Position numbers and translations under genes: made by a program
Shown: positions 1 to 6,914 of the stretch, piece after piece
Position numbering within the stretch: position 1 is the first letter of the stretch
Layout: each line of letters opens with the position of its first letter
The notes under the pieces: model-generated
What the model saw: the letters and a program-made list of their open reading frames with translations, nothing else
Databases searched by the model: none
Told to the model about the DNA's origin: nothing
NCBI GenBank assembly: GCA_019239425.1
Contig: JAFAZX010000021.1
Coordinates: 1-37,019 of the forward strand
From: Acidobacteriota bacterium
Lineage (GTDB): Bacteria; Acidobacteriota; Blastocatellia; Pyrinomonadales; Pyrinomonadaceae
Reading direction: 5' to 3'
DNA length: 37,019 nucleotides

Positions 1-344
1 AGCCGCTCGACCCGCGCCTGCTCGGAGCCTTCGCGCTCCCGGCCGTCGGCGGCACCGGCGACCTGCCGCGCAACGCCGGGACGGGCCCCGCCCTCTTCGA
101 CTTCGACCTGAGCCTCGGCCGCGACTTCCATCTCTCCGAACGTCTGAGGCTGCGCCCGACGGTCGAGGCCGACAACCTGCTCAACAAGACCGTCTACACC
201 TTCGGCGCCGAGTTCGTAGACTTCGACGCCCTCCGCCCCAACGCGACCGAGGAGCAGCGCCGCGCCTTCGCCGAAGCCTTCCTCGTGCCGACGCGCACCA
301 TGCGGCCGCGGACGCTGCGTGTCGGGTTGCGGTTGGAGTTTTGA
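1..344 (+). CDS. TonB-dependent receptor, C-terminal fragment (5' end outside window)
   Basis: Reading from base 3, the frame is open to TGA at 342-344 and encodes about 113 residues. It shows the usual end of an Oar-like outer-membrane TonB-dependent receptor: a strand with FDFDLSLGRDF, then EADNLLNKTVYTFGAEF, and a final strand RTLRVGLRLEF ending in phenylalanine, the typical outer-membrane barrel terminus. The protein would form a beta-barrel importing a TonB-dependent substrate; the substrate cannot be told. The related full-length receptor at 33264-36881 suggests the same family. The gene starts upstream of the window, so plug and N-terminal domains are not seen. Confidence 0.85.
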   Translation, partial: PLDPRLLGAFALPAVGGTGDLPRNAGTGPALFDFDLSLGRDFHLSERLRLRPTVEADNLLNKTVYTFGAEFVDFDALRPNATEEQRRAFAEAFLVPTRTMRPRTLRVGLRLEF

Positions 345-426
345 CAGGACGGAGATTGACGACCGGCCGCCGCCGCACATATCTTGCAGTGGGTCTTCAA
401 TCACTCGCTTCATGAGGAGACGACGG

Positions 427-879
427 ATGAGGTTTGGCAGAATCTTCGGGATCGCGTTGCTGGCTTGCGCGTCCGCGGCCTGCGGGGGCGGCGCGTTCGG
501 GCCGCCGACGGCCGGCGAGCTGAGAGAGTTCGCGGCCGTTTGCGACAAGGCCAACGAGGGCAAGCGGGTCGCCGTCGTCGGCTACCCGCGCTTCCCCGAG
601 AAGTTCACGGGCACGTCGAGCGTCGTGCTCAGGCTCTACGAGAAGGCCGACTACGCCGGCCAGCCCATCGGGGTGCAGACGCCCATCGGCCGGGAGGCCA
701 ACCAGGCCGAGCTGGCCCCCAAGCAGTACACGGACAAAGACCTCAAGGTGCACACGGCGGACGGACAGGTGGCGAGTTACGGGACGAAGGTCAAGGTCTC
801 GGGTAAGGTCTACTTCCCTCTGGTCGACCAGGACTTCAAGTGCTCTCTGGAGAACCCGCTGATCGAGTCGGCGCGCTAG
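427..879 (+). CDS. Small lipoprotein of unknown function (150 aa)
   Basis: The ATG at 427 is chosen because GAGGAG (413-418) stands just upstream and the encoded N-terminus is a clear export signal: MRFGRIFGIALLACASAACGGG. Two cysteines (residues 14 and 19) could serve as the lipidated residue; the GGG after the second fits a lipoprotein tether. The mature part of about 130 residues has no transmembrane segment and looks beta-rich (VAVVGYPRF, SVVLRLYEKADY, GTKVKVSGKVYF), somewhat like an OB-fold, but I do not recognise a family. It follows the receptor gene by 82 bases. An earlier in-frame ATG at 319 would overlap the receptor gene and bury the signal peptide, so it was not used. Confidence 0.75.
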   Translation: MRFGRIFGIALLACASAACGGGAFGPPTAGELREFAAVCDKANEGKRVAVVGYPRFPEKFTGTSSVVLRLYEKADYAGQPIGVQTPIGREANQAELAPKQYTDKDLKVHTADGQVASYGTKVKVSGKVYFPLVDQDFKCSLENPLIESAR

Positions 880-898
880 GCCGGCGACTACGCCGCCG

Positions 899-1048
899 CT
901 ACGCCGTGCCCGTCCGCGAGGCGTTGGGGAGGGCCTCTCCGTCCGGCCGCTTCTCTGCCTCTTGATCTTTGTCGGTCTTGTGGTTCGCCGCGGCCTTCTC
1001 GCAGCGGGCGCGTGAGCGTTCGATGCGCCGCCTCATCCAGTTGTTCAC
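899..1048 (-). CDS. Possible small basic protein (49 aa) downstream of the HD-GYP gene
   Basis: A GTG at 1048 lies 7 bases after the stop of the HD-GYP gene, with GAAGGAG ten bases upstream (inside the end of that gene), so it could be translated by coupling. The product begins VNNWMRRRIERSRARCEK, is rich in Arg, Lys and Glu, and matches nothing I know. Length and composition alone do not prove coding; the ribosome-binding site and position are the only support. Confidence 0.35.
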   Translation of the reverse strand: MNNWMRRRIERSRARCEKAAANHKTDKDQEAEKRPDGEALPNASRTGTA

Positions 1049-1055
1049 GGGTCGT

Positions 1056-1730
1056 TCACTCCTTCGGGAGAGTGTCGAGGAAAGCTTCGACGACGCGCGG
1101 GTCGAACTGCCGGCGCGTCTCGCGGCGCAGCTCGGCGACGGCCTCGTCGAGCGTGCGGGGCGTGTTGTACTCACGCTGCTCGACCATCGCGTCGAAGGTG
1201 TCTGCCACTTGGACGACGCGGGCCATCAAAGGGATGTCCTCGCCGCCGAGCCGGTGCGGGTAGCCGCGCCCGTCCCAGCGCTCGTGGTGGTGCTGCGTGC
1301 GGATGCGCAGCTCGGGCGTCAGCCCGTAGTAGGACGAGAGCAGCGCGCCGAAGTTCGGGTGCAGGTTCAGGACGAAGCGCTCGAAGCGCGTCGGCCGGCG
1401 CGGCCGGCTCAGGATGGACTCGGGGACTAAGACCTTGCCGATGTCGTGCATCATCGCCGTCAGAGAGAGCTGCCGCAGCCGCGCCTCTTCGAAGCCGAAG
1501 GCGAGGCCGACACGGCGCGCGAGGCGCGCCGTGCGGACGCAGTGCTCGTAGGTCGAGGGGCGCGTCCGCCTCAGCCTCGCGACGAGCGCGCGCACGCCCT
1601 CCGCCTCGCCGCGTTGACGCGACCCCTCGGCCCGCCAGCGCGCGCAGAGACGCCGGACGCCCGCGTCGAAGTCCGCGCTCACCAGCCGCAGCGTCGGCGT
1701 CAAAATCTCCAACGACAACTCATCACCCAT
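1056..1730 (-). CDS. HD-GYP domain phosphodiesterase-like protein
   Basis: HD-GYP proteins are cytoplasmic phosphodiesterases that usually hydrolyse cyclic-di-GMP. Counting from the ATG at 1730 (224 aa), the metal-binding MMHDIGK is at about residues 93-99, the conserved LHPNFGALL near 124-132, and HHHERWDGRGYP at about 147-158, which is the signature HHE-DG-GYP motif. The first 50 residues are helical, with no receiver or GAF domain, so input probably comes from a partner. The start at 1730 is preceded by AGGAAAGG at about 10 nt; a longer reading from 1853 adds an unlikely Arg-rich leader. The metal ligands look intact, so activity is plausible but the substrate is inferred from the family. 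Confidence 0.85.
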   Translation of the reverse strand: MGDELSLEILTPTLRLVSADFDAGVRRLCARWRAEGSRQRGEAEGVRALVARLRRTRPSTYEHCVRTARLARRVGLAFGFEEARLRQLSLTAMMHDIGKVLVPESILSRPRRPTRFERFVLNLHPNFGALLSSYYGLTPELRIRTQHHHERWDGRGYPHRLGGEDIPLMARVVQVADTFDAMVEQREYNTPRTLDEAVAELRRETRRQFDPRVVEAFLDTLPKE

Positions 1731-2002
1731 CGGCAAAAACCTTTCCTGCTCCGGACGGTCTGAAGGGGGCTGTCTGACGCACTTTCCTGAGCACACACCG
1801 TGCCATGTTTCCCGCGTGCAACGGGTTCGCGCGCGTGCGCCCGGCCGGGGCAAAAAGGTTAATTTAGGGGGCGGCGTTTAAGACCGAGGTTGAGGTTTGG
1901 AGGGGCGTGCGTACGGACGCGCACGCAAAGGGCGATGCGTTTCGCACGTGTGCGTCTGCGCGCGCACACGAAATCGTGTCGGGGCCGCGCCGGATGGTCG
2001 CT

Positions 2003-2010
2003 GTGATAAA
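2003..2010 (+). promoter_or_regulatory. Candidate -10 region for the TPR-DUF4388 gene
   Basis: The sequence GTGATAAACT lies about 22-30 bases before the ATG at 2032. It resembles an extended -10 box; no convincing -35 box is seen. The 300 bases between 1731 and 2031 otherwise hold no gene that I can support. Confidence 0.25.
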
Positions 2011-2031
2011 CTCGAAGGGGCGGTGGACGAG

Positions 2032-2769
2032 ATGAAAGAACGCGAGAAGCCCAAGAGCCTGGAGGAGAGCGTCGAGGCGGCGCTGCTCGACGCCGACCTC
2101 TTCGTCAAGTACAAGGCGCCGCAGCGCGCCGTCGAGCGTCTGCAGGAGGCCATCGCGCACTGGCCGCGCAGCATCGTCCTGCGCGAGAAGCTGCGCGAGA
2201 TCGCCTTCTCGCACGGCCTCTCCGACGAGGCCGCGCGGCAGTGCCTCGTCCTCGTCAACCTCTACATCGCGCGCGAGAACTTCGACTCGGCGCACGAGCG
2301 CCTGCTCGAAGCCAAGCACATCGACCCGCGCCTCAACATCGCGCCCGGCCTCGAAGCCATCCGCCGCGCGCGCCGCCCGGACTTACAGCAGGCCGCGCCC
2401 GCCCCCGCGCCGCCCGCGCCCGCGGCGGCGCCGCGCCCCGTCACCTTCGCCGGAGACCTCTCGACCGTCAGCATCTTCGACGCCGTGCAGGTCTTGGAGA
2501 ACTCGCGCCTGACGGGGGCGCTCGCCGTCGAGGGGCCGGCGCGCAAGGGCCGCGTCCTCTTCAACGACGGCCGCATCGTGGACGCCGAGTGCGGCGAGGC
2601 GCGCGGCACCTTCGCCTTCCGCCTCCTCGTCGAAGTCACCTCCGGCGGCTTCGACTTCGCCAAGTCGAAGAACGAATTCCCCATCCGCATCCAGGCGCTC
2701 TCCAACACCAACCTCATCCTCGACACGCTCAGGCAGATGGACGAGGAGAAGAACGAAGTTGTCGAGTGA
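2032..2769 (+). CDS. TPR-like / DUF4388 (PATAN) protein; 3' end is the Tn7-like insertion site
   Basis: 245 aa. Residues about 10-110 form helical tetratricopeptide-like repeats (ALLDADLFVKYKAPQRAVERLQEAI, then HERLLEAKHIDPRLN). A Pro/Ala-rich linker follows, then a DUF4388 (PATAN) domain (FAGDLSTVSIFDAVQVLENS, LFNDGRIVDAECGE, GGFDFAKSKNEF). PATAN domains occur in signalling and gliding/adhesion regulators of Acidobacteria, Myxobacteria and cyanobacteria; the exact role here is unknown. The start is ATG 2032; GTG 2023 is an alternative. The last codons GTT GTC GAG TGA (2758-2769) come from the left end of the transposon. Joining the flanks without the element gives a reading frame ending in GAA GAG GAA GAG TAG, so the native C-terminus was K-N-E-E-E-E and is now K-N-E-V-V-E, of equal length. 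Confidence 0.85.
   Translation: MKEREKPKSLEESVEAALLDADLFVKYKAPQRAVERLQEAIAHWPRSIVLREKLREIAFSHGLSDEAARQCLVLVNLYIARENFDSAHERLLEAKHIDPRLNIAPGLEAIRRARRPDLQQAAPAPAPPAPAAAPRPVTFAGDLSTVSIFDAVQVLENSRLTGALAVEGPARKGRVLFNDGRIVDAECGEARGTFAFRLLVEVTSGGFDFAKSKNEFPIRIQALSNTNLILDTLRQMDEEKNEVVE
2754..2758. repeat. Target-site duplication, left copy (CGAAG)
   Basis: CGAAG here is repeated at 26286-26290, directly outside the right transposon end. Five base pairs is the duplication length made by Tn7-family transposases. One extra T (2759) separates this copy from the TGT of the left end. Confidence 0.75.
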
Positions 2770-2807
2770 AGCATAAAGAGTAAAAATGGAAGCATAAAGA
2801 GTAAAAA
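2760..2807 (+). repeat. Left transposon end with two TnsB-type sites
   Basis: The terminus starts TGT at 2760. Two identical 19-bp copies of GAAGCATAAAGAGTAAAAA lie at 2768-2786 and 2789-2807, spaced 21 bp. I find no third good copy before the first cargo gene. The first copy overlaps the TGA stop of the host gene (2767-2769). Confidence 0.85.
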
Positions 2808-2873
2808 CCGACAGGAGGTACTCCTCTCCCTTCGGCCACGTCGGCAGGTATAGTTTATTCCCGGTGTCTGGAA

Positions 2874-3731
2874 ATGCCTGGGCATCCTGAGATAGAGATC
2901 CCGATCGTCGTTAAGGTCAAGCCCATCGGCTCAGATGGGTCTTGGGAGGTCGTCGACGTGGTAGACGCGCGAGACGGGACCAGTCTCGCAGACCTCGACG
3001 TGTACTCCTTCGATGAAGACTCGGACTTCATGACCCACCTGGAGCGTTCGGTGCTCGAAAGCCTACTCGAAAACGAGGGGTTCGACGCCGCGACCTTCTA
3101 CACCCTTACCTTGAGCGTCCGCGACGGAGGGAGGGAACTGGAGTCGAGGAGTACCCGATTCTCCGGGGGTAGTGTGCCCCGGCCGCCGCGTAACTGGAGG
3201 GCGGCGTGGCTGTGGCCGAGCGTGGCCCCGTACCTTCCTTACCTTGGCAGAAACGAGCGGCGCGAAGAGACTGCCGAAGAGTATGCTCGGCGGATGCAGT
3301 CCACGATCCTCCCCCACTGGCCGGGGGAGCCTCTCAGGGAGTGGCTACATAGGCACTTCAACAACCTCGAGACCTACGCATTCCTCGACTTCGAGAGGCT
3401 GCGGTTCGAGCGACAGACGTGGGACCTGAAGGCCATCCCCGGGCACGAGGCCTTCGCCGACCCTCACTTCTGCGACAGCTTCTCCAAGAACTTGGAGGCG
3501 CGGGGTCGTGACTGGCTCGCCCAGTACATGCTTGAGCACGGGACATGGCCCACGCCCATCCTGCTACTGGAGAATCTTGACGGCGCCCTCGCCTACCCCC
3601 ACGGCGAGAAACTAAACCAGCCCTACCACCTGCTCGAAGGCCACCGCAGGCTTTCCTTCCTAAACGCTCTCCGTCAAAGCGGCCGGGCTCTCCCGCAGCA
3701 TGATGTGTGGCTCGTACGTAAGGCGTCCTAA
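2874..3731 (+). CDS. Unrecognised cargo protein with a ParB-like GHRR segment (285 aa)
   Basis: The ATG at 2874 lies 66 bases inside the last left-end TnsB site, so this is the outermost cargo gene. I do not recognise a full-length family. The N-terminal 100 residues are acidic with beta-strand character; residues about 100-200 are Trp-, Arg- and Glu-rich helices. The C-terminus contains PILLLENLDGAL, then PYHLLEGHRRLSFLNALRQ, which resembles the ParB/sulfiredoxin-like motif (G-H-R-R) that binds nucleotide; this similarity is weak and is inference. No strong ribosome-binding site precedes the ATG. The TATAGT at 2849-2854 may be its -10 box, but no clear -35 accompanies it. Confidence 0.6.
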   Translation: MPGHPEIEIPIVVKVKPIGSDGSWEVVDVVDARDGTSLADLDVYSFDEDSDFMTHLERSVLESLLENEGFDAATFYTLTLSVRDGGRELESRSTRFSGGSVPRPPRNWRAAWLWPSVAPYLPYLGRNERREETAEEYARRMQSTILPHWPGEPLREWLHRHFNNLETYAFLDFERLRFERQTWDLKAIPGHEAFADPHFCDSFSKNLEARGRDWLAQYMLEHGTWPTPILLLENLDGALAYPHGEKLNQPYHLLEGHRRLSFLNALRQSGRALPQHDVWLVRKAS

Positions 3732-3845
3732 TCGTGTTTCAAACCTGCTTAGCGTGTCTCGCCCCTGTGGGTCTCCACTGGGATGTCCTACGAGTGGTCT
3801 TGTATCATTACACCATTCGGAGGTTCGAGACCCGGAGGTTACGCG

Positions 3846-4868
3846 TTGGCAGAAGCCAGAAACAACACCGCGAGGGCGCACCACTACGTGCCGCAAGCCT
3901 ACCTCGCCGGGTTTACCGACACGGGGGCGAAGGACGGGCGCCTGTACGCCCATGACTACAAGCAGCTGAAGACGTGGGCTAGCACCCCGGCCGGGGTCGG
4001 TTTCGAAAGGGATTACTACCGGGTGGACTTGCCTGGCCGGAGCCCGGACGAGATCGAGAAGGTACTCGGGCTGGTCGAAGACCCGGGGTCCGTAATCCTC
4101 AAGCGCATCCTTGAGACCCAGGCCCTGCCCGGGGGCGAAGAGTACGCCCAGTTCATGCTGTACCTGGCCCTGCTGGCGGTGCGCATCCCGAGCGTTAGGT
4201 CAGCGATGTCGAAGGCCGAGACCGACTTGATGCGAATCGTCCTCGCCATGCACGCGCAGCTGCCGGACGACCAGCTAGAGGCCCGGTTCGAACGCATGAG
4301 GCAGGAGGACCCCTCGACGCCGCACACCACCGTCGAGGAGTTCAGGGAGGCCGCGAAGAAGGTGATCGACGGGAAGGCTGAACTGAAGCTGTCTCGGACC
4401 GCGGAGGTGAGGAGCTTCGTGGTCGGCCACCTCGGTAACCTCGAATTCATCGCCGAACTCCTGATGGCGCGCCAGTGGGTGCTGCTCGTGCCTGAAGAGG
4501 GGGCCGGTGACTTTATCTGCTCCGACCACCCGGTGGTCCTGGAGTGGACGGTGGAGGTGCCCCCGTTCCGCCGAGACAGCCCCGGGTTCGGGCTCCAGCA
4601 CACCATCGTGCACGTGCCCCTCTCCCGCAAGTTGCTCTTGCGGGGGACGTTCGGCGGCCCCGAGGGCATGACTTTGCCGGTCGACCGTAACGCGGTGGCC
4701 CTGCTTAACGGACTGGCTGTCGGCAAAGCCACTAGGTTCCTGTACACGCCGGAACCGGACTTCATCTGGAAAAAGGATGACGGCTCTACCGGCGGTATAG
4801 CCGACGTGTTCGCAGCGATTGCGGAGCACCGGAGGCAGCAGGCAAGCAGCCAAGAGGCTACTTCCTAA
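3846..4868 (+). CDS. DUF4238 family protein (340 aa)
   Basis: The TTG at 3846 is taken as start because GGAGG (3834-3838) stands seven bases upstream and the DUF4238 motif begins straight after. An in-frame ATG at 3783 would add 21 residues that match nothing. Family landmarks are ARAHHYVPQAYLAGFTD (residues about 10-26), FICSDHPVVLEW in the middle, HVPLSRKLLLRG, and the closing LPVDRNAVALLNGLAVGKATRFLY. DUF4238 proteins are widespread, of unknown function, and are often found in accessory islands. The protein is soluble with no signal peptide. It follows the preceding cargo gene by 114 bases and may be transcribed with it. Confidence 0.8.
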   Translation: MAEARNNTARAHHYVPQAYLAGFTDTGAKDGRLYAHDYKQLKTWASTPAGVGFERDYYRVDLPGRSPDEIEKVLGLVEDPGSVILKRILETQALPGGEEYAQFMLYLALLAVRIPSVRSAMSKAETDLMRIVLAMHAQLPDDQLEARFERMRQEDPSTPHTTVEEFREAAKKVIDGKAELKLSRTAEVRSFVVGHLGNLEFIAELLMARQWVLLVPEEGAGDFICSDHPVVLEWTVEVPPFRRDSPGFGLQHTIVHVPLSRKLLLRGTFGGPEGMTLPVDRNAVALLNGLAVGKATRFLYTPEPDFIWKKDDGSTGGIADVFAAIAEHRRQQASSQEATS

Positions 4869-4918
4869 GTAGCGCCAACTGGTACCTATGCCGTCACCTA
4901 ATTTGCGGGGATGATTCG

Positions 4919-4960
4919 GCGAGGCCGCGCACTGCTCGCCCTAAGCGCACGCGGCCTCGC
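4919..4960. terminator. Perfect 11-bp hairpin between convergent genes
   Basis: GCGAGGCCGCG (4919-4929) pairs with CGCGGCCTCGC (4950-4960) around a 20-nt loop. It sits between the convergent DUF4238 gene and the M48 peptidase gene, where a terminator is expected, but only a weak T run follows (GTTTT at 4971-4975). Confidence 0.45.
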
Positions 4961-5010
4961 GGCACAGCCCGTTTTCCCAACAACGCGGGCGTGCTAACGG
5001 GGGCCCCTCC

Positions 5011-5979
5011 CTAAGCGCCTCCGCTTAACCGACCTCCTTGACCGTTAGGGGCCGTCAGAATTGCAGGTGGGTCCGGGGGCCCCCCGAGTAGGTCTTGTAG
5101 CGTTTTCAGGCGGGCCGACCGCGTCGGCCCGTTGCGCGTTCCGCCGGGCGCGTCGAGCGCCGTGACTACGCGCAGCCTGACCTCCGCCGGTGGGTGCCAG
5201 TCCACCCCGTACTCTCCCCCGCGCGCGACCTCATCGGGGAAGTCCTGCTCGATTCGCCTGATCCCCCTGACGAATTCGCCCGGATCCTGCCCGAGCGTGA
5301 GGAGGGTCCGCGCCGCCACTGCGTCACACTCAAGTTCAATCCGCGAGAGCTCGCGCAACGCCTGCCACGCCCCGTCGGACTGGCCCTTCCCCTCCGCGGT
5401 CAGCCCCGCGAGCAGCGCTTTCGCCGCAGCGGTCCTCTGGGCGAAGCGGGCGTGCGCGACCTCGTGCGCTATCAGGCCGGATAACTCGTCGTCGCTGCGG
5501 GCCCGGGAGATCAGGCCCGTGGTAAGGACCATCACCGCGTCGGAGTCGAGGAACAAGGACGGCTTTGGGGTCTCGATGACGAACAACTCGTAATCCACCC
5601 CGTAGACCGACAGGACGGGCCGCAAGAGGGCTTGCAGCTCGCGGGCGGCCGCCGGGTCGGAGTTGCGCCTGGCGCGCCATGCCTCCGGGAAGAGCCCAAC
5701 GACCGCCTTGCGGAACTCGGGCAGGGGCGGGCGGAACGTCGAGCGTGACCAGCTTGACCAAGCGGCGACCTGCTCGGGGGCGGCTGGGGCGCGGTACCGT
5801 GAGATAACCTCGTCGACGTCGCGCTCGGTGAGGAGAGGGGCGGTAGGGTCTTTGGCCCGCGCGGGGGCGTACAGGACCATGGTCAGGAGGGCGGCAAGCG
5901 GCAGCAGCAGGGCGTGACGAGGCCACGGGGCCTCTGCTATCTTCGCCCGCGCGTGCTCGCGATTTTCAAGATGACCCAT
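5011..5979 (-). CDS. M48-like zinc metallopeptidase with N-terminal membrane anchor
   Basis: 322 aa. A hydrophobic segment (about residues 22-42, LLLPLAALLTMVLYAPARA) is either a membrane anchor or an uncleaved signal; the rest should lie outside the cytoplasm. The catalytic HEVAH is at about residues 172-176 (SGLIAHEVAHARFA). The downstream ELECDAVAARTL (about 215-226) supplies the glutamate third zinc ligand and the aspartate typical of family M48. GLISRARSDDELSG just before HEVAH is also a family hallmark. The C-terminus is Pro/Gly-rich and may be disordered. The gene is divergent from an XRE regulator, and its likely promoter contains a palindrome (6074-6089), which suggests repression by that regulator. 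The target of the peptidase is unknown. Confidence 0.8.
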   Translation of the reverse strand: MGHLENREHARAKIAEAPWPRHALLLPLAALLTMVLYAPARAKDPTAPLLTERDVDEVISRYRAPAAPEQVAAWSSWSRSTFRPPLPEFRKAVVGLFPEAWRARRNSDPAAARELQALLRPVLSVYGVDYELFVIETPKPSLFLDSDAVMVLTTGLISRARSDDELSGLIAHEVAHARFAQRTAAAKALLAGLTAEGKGQSDGAWQALRELSRIELECDAVAARTLLTLGQDPGEFVRGIRRIEQDFPDEVARGGEYGVDWHPPAEVRLRVVTALDAPGGTRNGPTRSARLKTLQDLLGGPPDPPAILTAPNGQGGRLSGGA

Positions 5980-6068
5980 ATTGCCCCGATGCTCCGGAGG
6001 GCGAGCGTGTGATGCGGGCGGCCCCGCGCCGCGACGGCGTTCAGGGGGCCGCGGGAATTCATCAGAGG

Positions 6069-6098
6069 GTTATACTCGCATTTGCGAGTCTAGGTCAA
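6069..6098 (-). promoter_or_regulatory. Promoter of the M48 peptidase gene
   Basis: On the minus strand TTGACC (6098-6093) is followed after 18 bases by TATAAC (6074-6069). The spacer is almost entirely filled by a palindrome, so a bound repressor would block RNA polymerase. The leader to the ATG at 5979 is about 80 nt. Confidence 0.55.
6074..6089. promoter_or_regulatory. Palindromic operator ACTCGCA-TT-TGCGAGT
   Basis: Two 7-bp arms with a 2-base centre lie between the -35 and -10 boxes of the peptidase promoter and 45 bases upstream of the XRE gene. This is the usual size and place of an operator for an XRE/Cro-type dimer; the adjacent regulator is the natural candidate to bind it. Confidence 0.6.
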
Positions 6099-6133
6099 AT
6101 AGCAATCTACGTCCTGCGGGGAGGGCACGGCTG

Positions 6134-6427
6134 ATGGGCCAGTCCCCCCGCCCCCGGCCGAAGCGCCTGGCCGAGAAGCTGCTGGAGATCCGGGCGCAGC
6201 TCGGCCTGACACAGGAGCAGTTCGCCGAGCGCCTCTCGCACATCGAGTCCCCGCCGCAGCCCGGCCACGTCTCGGAGTTCGAGCGCGGCAAGCGCGAGCC
6301 ATCGCTGCTCTACCTGCTGGCGGTTGCGAGGCTGGCTGGGTTACCGCTCGAGGCGATGGTGGACGACGAGATGGACCTGCCGGAGAAGCTGCCGAGACGG
6401 GTAAGGGGCGAGGGGCCGGGGGACTGA
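6134..6427 (+). CDS. XRE-family transcriptional regulator (97 aa)
   Basis: The ATG at 6134 follows a GGGGAGGG ribosome-binding site by about 8 nt. The helix-turn-helix occupies about residues 11-70: RLAEKLLEIRAQLGLTQEQFAERL, then HVSEFERGKREPSLLYLLAVARLAGLPLEAM. The insertion SHIESPPQPGH between the two helices of the HTH is slightly longer than usual. It contains no sensor domain. It is divergent from the M48 peptidase gene over a shared operator and probably regulates both. An open frame extends upstream to 5981 but has no motif or ribosome-binding site. Confidence 0.8.
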   Translation: MGQSPRPRPKRLAEKLLEIRAQLGLTQEQFAERLSHIESPPQPGHVSEFERGKREPSLLYLLAVARLAGLPLEAMVDDEMDLPEKLPRRVRGEGPGD

Positions 6428-6468
6428 TTCGCGCGGCGCGCGGGGCGGGGAGGTGGTAGTATCAGGCC

Positions 6469-6783
6469 ATGATGACCACGGCGATGATGAGACCGGCCAA
6501 GTTCGCCCTCGACTTCCTTGAGGGCCAGGAGTTCGAGGGCTTCACGCGGGGCGAGACCTGGAACGGGTTCGCTTGCCCCCTCTTCACCCGCGAGCAGGCC
6601 GAGAGGCTGGCCGAGGCGTGGCGGGCCCGCGGCCACGAGGCCCGCTACGACGCCGGGGCCGACGCCTTCACCTTCCAGATGGACAGCGGCGGCGAGGAGT
6701 ACGACACCTTCCCGGCCGTCGAGGCCGACGGCCAGCGCCTCTACCCGGTCGGCGCCTCCTGCTGGATCTGGGACGAGATCTAG
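6469..6783 (+). CDS. Small acidic protein of unknown function (104 aa)
   Basis: The product (MMTTAMMRPAKFALDFLEGQ...) is soluble and acidic, with a pattern of aromatic residues (FEGFTRGETWNGFACPLF, FTFQMDSGGEEYDTF, SCWIWDEI) suggesting a compact beta-sheet fold. I do not recognise a family. It starts 41 bases after the XRE gene in the same direction and may be co-transcribed. The exact start among ATG 6469, 6472 and 6484 is not settled; GGGGAGG lies about 15-20 bases before. Confidence 0.6.
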   Translation: MMTTAMMRPAKFALDFLEGQEFEGFTRGETWNGFACPLFTREQAERLAEAWRARGHEARYDAGADAFTFQMDSGGEEYDTFPAVEADGQRLYPVGASCWIWDEI

Positions 6784-6875
6784 CGCCCGCGCCACGCGCC
6801 TGCGCCCCGCCCGGGCCCCGTCGCCCGCCCCGCCCGCGCCTGCCTCCGCTCAGTAACCACAACATCTTGAGGTCC

Positions 6876-6914
6876 GGGCCCGATAAGACCCCTAGACACT
6901 CACCGGGCCCTGTG
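6876..6914. terminator. GC hairpin between convergent genes
   Basis: GGGCCCG (6876-6882) pairs with CGGGCCC (about 6903-6909) around a loop of about 20 nt and is followed by a T-rich run (CTATTTTT). It lies between the 104-aa gene and the convergent glycosylase gene. Its left half also forms part of an 18-bp motif seen again at 14868-14885. Confidence 0.4.

Noticed and set aside
2768..2807. The 19-bp copies as host dispersed repeats instead of transposon ends
   Set aside because: They occur only at the two island borders within the window, in inverted orientation, at fixed distance from TGT, with a flanking duplication. Whole-genome search could still overturn this.
2864..2873. TGTCTGGAAA as an alternative left terminus
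   Set aside because: It does not match the right end and would leave the TnsB-type copies outside the element.
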